From: an uncultured Catenibacterium sp.
GTDB lineage: Bacteria > Bacillota_I > Bacilli_A > Erysipelotrichales > Coprobacillaceae
Assembly (NCBI RefSeq): GCF_900764565.1
Contig: NZ_CAAFOM010000166.1
Coordinates: 1-8,868, forward strand
Reading direction: 5' to 3'
DNA length: 8,868 bases
Shown one piece after another: positions 6,401 to 8,868 of this stretch. The notes under the pieces are model-generated. The model was not told the DNA's origin. It saw only the letters and a program-made list of their open reading frames with translations, and did no database searches. Both the position numbers and the translations under genes were made by a program. Position 1 is the first letter of the stretch. Each line of letters starts with the position of its first letter.

Positions 6401-6476
6401 GATTGTGGAAATGAATGTACGTGTTCAATACCGTGATCGTTTATCTCTTATTATCAATCAAGTAAAGGAGTTATAA
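3411..6476 (+). CDS. dnaE: DNA polymerase III alpha subunit, Firmicutes DnaE type
   Basis: C-family replicative polymerase; in Bacillota it usually works beside PolC and extends lagging-strand RNA primers. 1021 aa from the ATG after AAGGAG, shorter than B. subtilis DnaE (about 1115) and E. coli (1160). Order: PHP domain (about 3-200), polymerase core, helix-hairpin-helix region, C-terminal OB fold (from about NILVVCSISSVRAIV). Polymerase signatures: GPGRGSAAGS (347-356), the catalytic Asp391 and Asp393 in PDIDVDF, and third Asp544 in MDFLGLKNL. The PHP start reads HLQIKSAYS where active domains have HxHxH, and LTDDNN replaces LTDHGN, so PHP metal binding and proofreading are probably lost, as in many DnaE proteins. 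Nothing resembling a tau-binding tail follows the OB fold. It is co-transcribed with polA, one base downstream. Confidence 0.96.
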   Translation: MFGHLQIKSAYSFQESTLLIHALVDNAKSKHIQALALTDDNNMYGAYEFYEACTKASIKPILGVNASIMFNDDPIHLALYARDDVGYKDLVRIVSDINLNENKAITLKALSNYRDHLYVVSHEYEDRLIEKEATSKEDLLTHAQIERPVLAFMKIMKKLFGASYRVMIVEDGLKGHTLRNQTLIKYAQFLDIPCIWGNDVRYLHPHDAFTLDLLQASKKGDVLTKDHEPLTSERYLKTEREIRELFSRYPDIIKNTEEMIDNCYGSIQKTKNGLPHYQTPNGDSGAYLRHLCIKGLKQRFKDQRITDDYKDRLLYELKTIHTMGYDDYFLIVFDYVQYAKKHGILVGPGRGSAAGSLVAYCLGITNIDPLKYDLLFERFLNPERVSMPDIDVDFQDDRRDEVIQYVCDKYGHDHVAQIVAFSTYGPRVAIKDLGKVMGIPLPRLEMIAKMVPTAPKHRKSITEVYSTSASFQDMIQKDPVLSRLIAPMSLVEYLPRNITMHAAGVVLSYEPLRDVVPLVIGPSDMIMSQYSKDYIEKTGLLKMDFLGLKNLTMIDYIMKDIERRLGQTFSINSIPLNDARTYHLISRGDTTGVFQLESSGMRSLLMKMKPDRFDDIVAAVALYRPGPMENIPLYLEGRKNKNNITYLVKELEPILKSTYGIMIYQEQIMQIAQVIAGFSLGRADILRKAVSKKDENMMAGMKEEFLQGAIKKGFDEKIALKLYQMIEKFANYGFNKSHSVAYGYMAYQLAYLKANYPLYFFAAILSNESGSASSKMRIIEESKRYGVKILPPSINYSYSRFVVEEGGIRYSLVSIKNVGAAGYKMILNEREKGLFKDMYDFLARIPSLSSKMLESLIDAGAFDEFNKNRAYLRKNISLMLEYIQLGVDEKPIFEEVRENKYERLERERDVLGLYVSTHPIVYVKQKIKHPLVNLVDVENYMDRNILVVCSISSVRAIVDKKGREMAFIEGQDETGQVEFVCFSNQYERFKNILERGKIVEMNVRVQYRDRLSLIINQVKEL
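6464..6470 (+). promoter_or_regulatory. Ribosome binding site for polA inside dnaE
   Basis: AAAGGAG lies in the last codons of dnaE and ends seven bases before ATG 6478. With the dnaE stop at 6474-6476 only one base separates the genes, so translation is probably coupled. Confidence 0.85.
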
Positions 6477-6477
6477 A

Positions 6478-8847
6478 ATGGAAGAATTGATTTTAATAGA
6501 TGGGAACTCATTACTATTTAAGGCATTCTATGCCACTAGTTATACAGGAAACTATATGGTCAATCGTAATGGTATTCCTACTAATGGTGTCTATGGATTT
6601 GCCCGTATGGTGGATAAGATTCTCGATAATAATCCTAAGTATGTGATTGTCGCATTTGATTATGGAAAGAAAACATTCCGTAATGAATTGTTGGATACCT
6701 ATAAAGCACAAAGAAAAGAAACACCAGAAGAACTGATTCCTCAGTTCTCTCTCGCAAGAGAATACTTAACAGCCCATAACATCACATGGTATGAAGTAGA
6801 AGGCTTTGAAGGTGATGATATTATTGGTACACTTGTAGACTTTGGTGAAAAGAATAACTTAAAAGTCTCTGTTTATACTGGAGATAAAGATGCATTCCAG
6901 TTGATCTCACCTCAAACAACTATTTATCGTACCGTTAAAGGTGTGACTGAACTTGATATTTATAATGAACAGACTTTACTTGATAAATATGGCTTAAAGC
7001 CAGATCAGATCAGAGACTTCCTAGGATTAATGGGTGATACTGCTGATAATATCCCAGGTATTAAAGGTGTAGGTGAAAAGACTGCCTTAAAACTATTACA
7101 CCAATATGAAACCATTGAAGGATTAGAAGAACACCAGAATGAACTCAAAGGTAAGATGGGTGAAAAGATCAGAGCAGGTATGGAAGATGCCCTAATGAGT
7201 AAGAAGGTGGCCACAATACTAAGAGATGTTCCTTTAGATGTTGATTTAAATAAAGCACTATATGAAGGGTATAACTATGAAACGCTCAAGTCATTCTATG
7301 AAACATATGACATGAACTCTCTTATTAAATCTATGACAATTGAAGCAGCACCTAAAAAGGAACTCAAGCTAGAAATAGTGGATCATATGCCTGAAATCAC
7401 AAAAGACAGTGCTGTTTATGCATCTATTTATGATACAAACTATCATCGTTCTATTATTCTAGGTTATGGAATCTATAATGATGAACAGGCTTATTTCATT
7501 TCTTATGAGAATGCCCTTAAGGATGCATCATTTCTTGCTTATCTAAAGGACGAAAATAAGAAGAAATATGGTTATGATATCAAGAGTGCAGTCATTGGTT
7601 CTAGATGGAATGGTGTAGAAATCAATGGGTATACATTTGATTTATCTCTTGCATCCTATGTATTAGAACCAGCCATTAAAGAAGAACTTAAATATGTATG
7701 TACACATTTTGATTATGATGGTGTGCAATATGATGAAGAAGTATTTGGGAAAGGTGCTAAGAAACATATTCCAGATGATGCATTACTTGCCCAGCATACT
7801 GTTTCTAAAGCCAAGGCTATTTATGAATTAAAAGATGTTGTCACAAAAGAATTAAAAGATAAAAATCAGTATGAACTATATGAAGACATTGAACTTCCTG
7901 TCACACGAATCTTGGGAGAAATGGAATTTGCAGGAACTGAAATAGACTTAGATGTATTAAAGGAAATGGATGAAGCCTTTGATGAAACAATTGAAAAGTT
8001 ATCAAATGATATCTATCGTATCTCAGGTACTACATTTAATATCTCTTCACCTAAACAGTTAGGTCAGGTCTTATTTGAAGATCTAGGTTTAAAGGGCGGT
8101 AAGAAAACAAAGACAGGTTATTCTACAAGCCAGGATGTCTTAGAAAAGATCATTGATGCCCATCCTGTTGTTCCATTAGTATTAGAATATAGAATGTTGA
8201 CTAAACTCTCTTCTACATACTTAAAAGGACTACAGGAACAGGTTTTCCCAGACAACAAGATTCATACAATCTATAAACAGACACTTACTCATACAGGACG
8301 TCTCTCTTCTGTCGATCCAAATCTTCAGAATATTCCTGTAAGAAGTGAAGAAGGAAAACTCATTAGAAAAGCCTTTGTTTCACATAATGGCTATCTTGTA
8401 TCATTCGACTATTCTCAGATTGAGTTAAGAATACTGGCACATATGGCTCATGTCACTAATCTTATTGATGCCTTTAATCAAGGCAAGGATATCCATAGAC
8501 ATACAGCCGCTTTAGTATTTGGTGTAAAGGATGAAGAAGTCACTCCACAGATGCGTTCACAGGCGAAAGCCGTTAACTTTGGTATTATCTATGGTATGAG
8601 TGAATTCAGACTTTCTAAGGATATTGGTATGTCTATACAGGAAGCTAGAAACTTTATTAATAAATATTTTGAAACATATCCAGAAGTAAAAACATATATG
8701 GATGAAGTCGTAGAAGTATGTAAAAAACAGGGCTATGTCTCTACATTACTCAATAGAAAAAGATATATTCCTACAATCAATGATAAGAACTTCATGGTTC
8801 GTCAGCAGGCACAAAGATATGCGATGAATACACCAATCCAGGGAACG
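6478..8847 (+). CDS. polA: DNA polymerase I, 3' end missing (790 codons present)
   Basis: Removes RNA primers and fills gaps in lagging-strand synthesis and excision repair. The 5'-nuclease domain spans about 1-290, with metal ligands Asp8, Asp61, Glu111, Asp113/114, Asp136/138 and Asp187/190 (LMGDTADNIPGIKGVG). The middle domain begins near 311. Where active proofreading domains have DxE it reads VYASIYDTNYH, close to the inactive Bacillus stearothermophilus domain, so no 3'-5' exonuclease is expected. Polymerase motif A is DYSQIELR (644-651); motif B has Arg693, Lys697, Phe701 and Tyr705 in RSQAKAVNFGIIYG. The last natural residues are TPIQGT (785-790). Motif C (VHDE) and the final ~80-90 residues are absent because the contig stops in adapter sequence, not because the gene is broken. 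The open frame continues through the adapter as RSEEHTS, which is not protein. It starts one base after dnaE. Confidence 0.96.
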
Positions 8848-8868
8848 AGATCGGAAGAGCACACGTCT
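8848..8868. other. Illumina TruSeq adapter contamination at contig end
   Basis: The final 21 bases begin AGATCGGAAGAGC and continue ACACGTCT, which is the start of the standard TruSeq Read 1 read-through adapter. The match starts exactly where polA similarity stops: family members continue GTAADI where this sequence encodes GT followed by RSEEHTS. This is library or assembly residue, not genome sequence, and should be trimmed. Confidence 0.97.

Noticed and set aside
8845..8868. A novel polA C-terminus RSEEHTS, or a programmed truncation of Pol I
   Set aside because: The bases are Illumina adapter; the natural sequence simply ends here.

Overview
The window looks like one short draft contig from an AT-rich Gram-positive bacterium (Bacillota). 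I would guess a gut Erysipelotrichia/Coprobacillaceae-type organism, but that narrower placement is inference from gene order and protein flavour. Support for Bacillota: strong AAGGAGG-type ribosome sites, a TTG start, TATAAT promoters, compact intrinsic terminators, a thymidylate synthase with the lactobacillus-style insertion, a Firmicutes-type DnaE with a degenerate PHP domain, and a Bacillus-like DNA polymerase I whose proofreading residues are missing. All genes are on the + strand.

Layout. Bases 1-160 look like the right end of an IS200/IS605-family element: a perfect inverted-repeat hairpin followed by AGTAGTCA. It abuts, in mid-gene, the last ~80 codons of an NCS2 purine permease (161-402), so that gene appears to be broken. 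A terminator (404-430) and a run of three TATAAT boxes spaced 11 bp apart precede a monocistronic gene for an uncharacterised phosphate-binding barrel protein of 229 aa (486-1175), which ends in its own terminator. Next is a tightly coupled operon, thyA-folA-plsC (1276-3334), joined by two ATGA overlaps and closed by a terminator. A new extended -10 promoter then drives dnaE (3411-6476) and polA (from 6478), separated by one base.

The genes cooperate in two blocks. ThyA makes dTMP and dihydrofolate, and FolA recycles the dihydrofolate; PlsC makes phosphatidic acid for membrane lipid. DnaE and Pol I are the lagging-strand/replicative and the gap-filling/repair polymerases.

The right end is not natural sequence. 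The last 21 bases (8848-8868) match the Illumina TruSeq read-through adapter. polA is cut after 790 codons, and the open frame continues artificially through seven adapter-encoded residues. The contig thus breaks in a mobile repeat on the left and in adapter on the right. I found no convincing new multi-gene system. The observations most worth a second look are the adapter artefact, the permease broken by an element whose guide RNA would read into the permease, the orphan barrel protein, and the triple -10 array.
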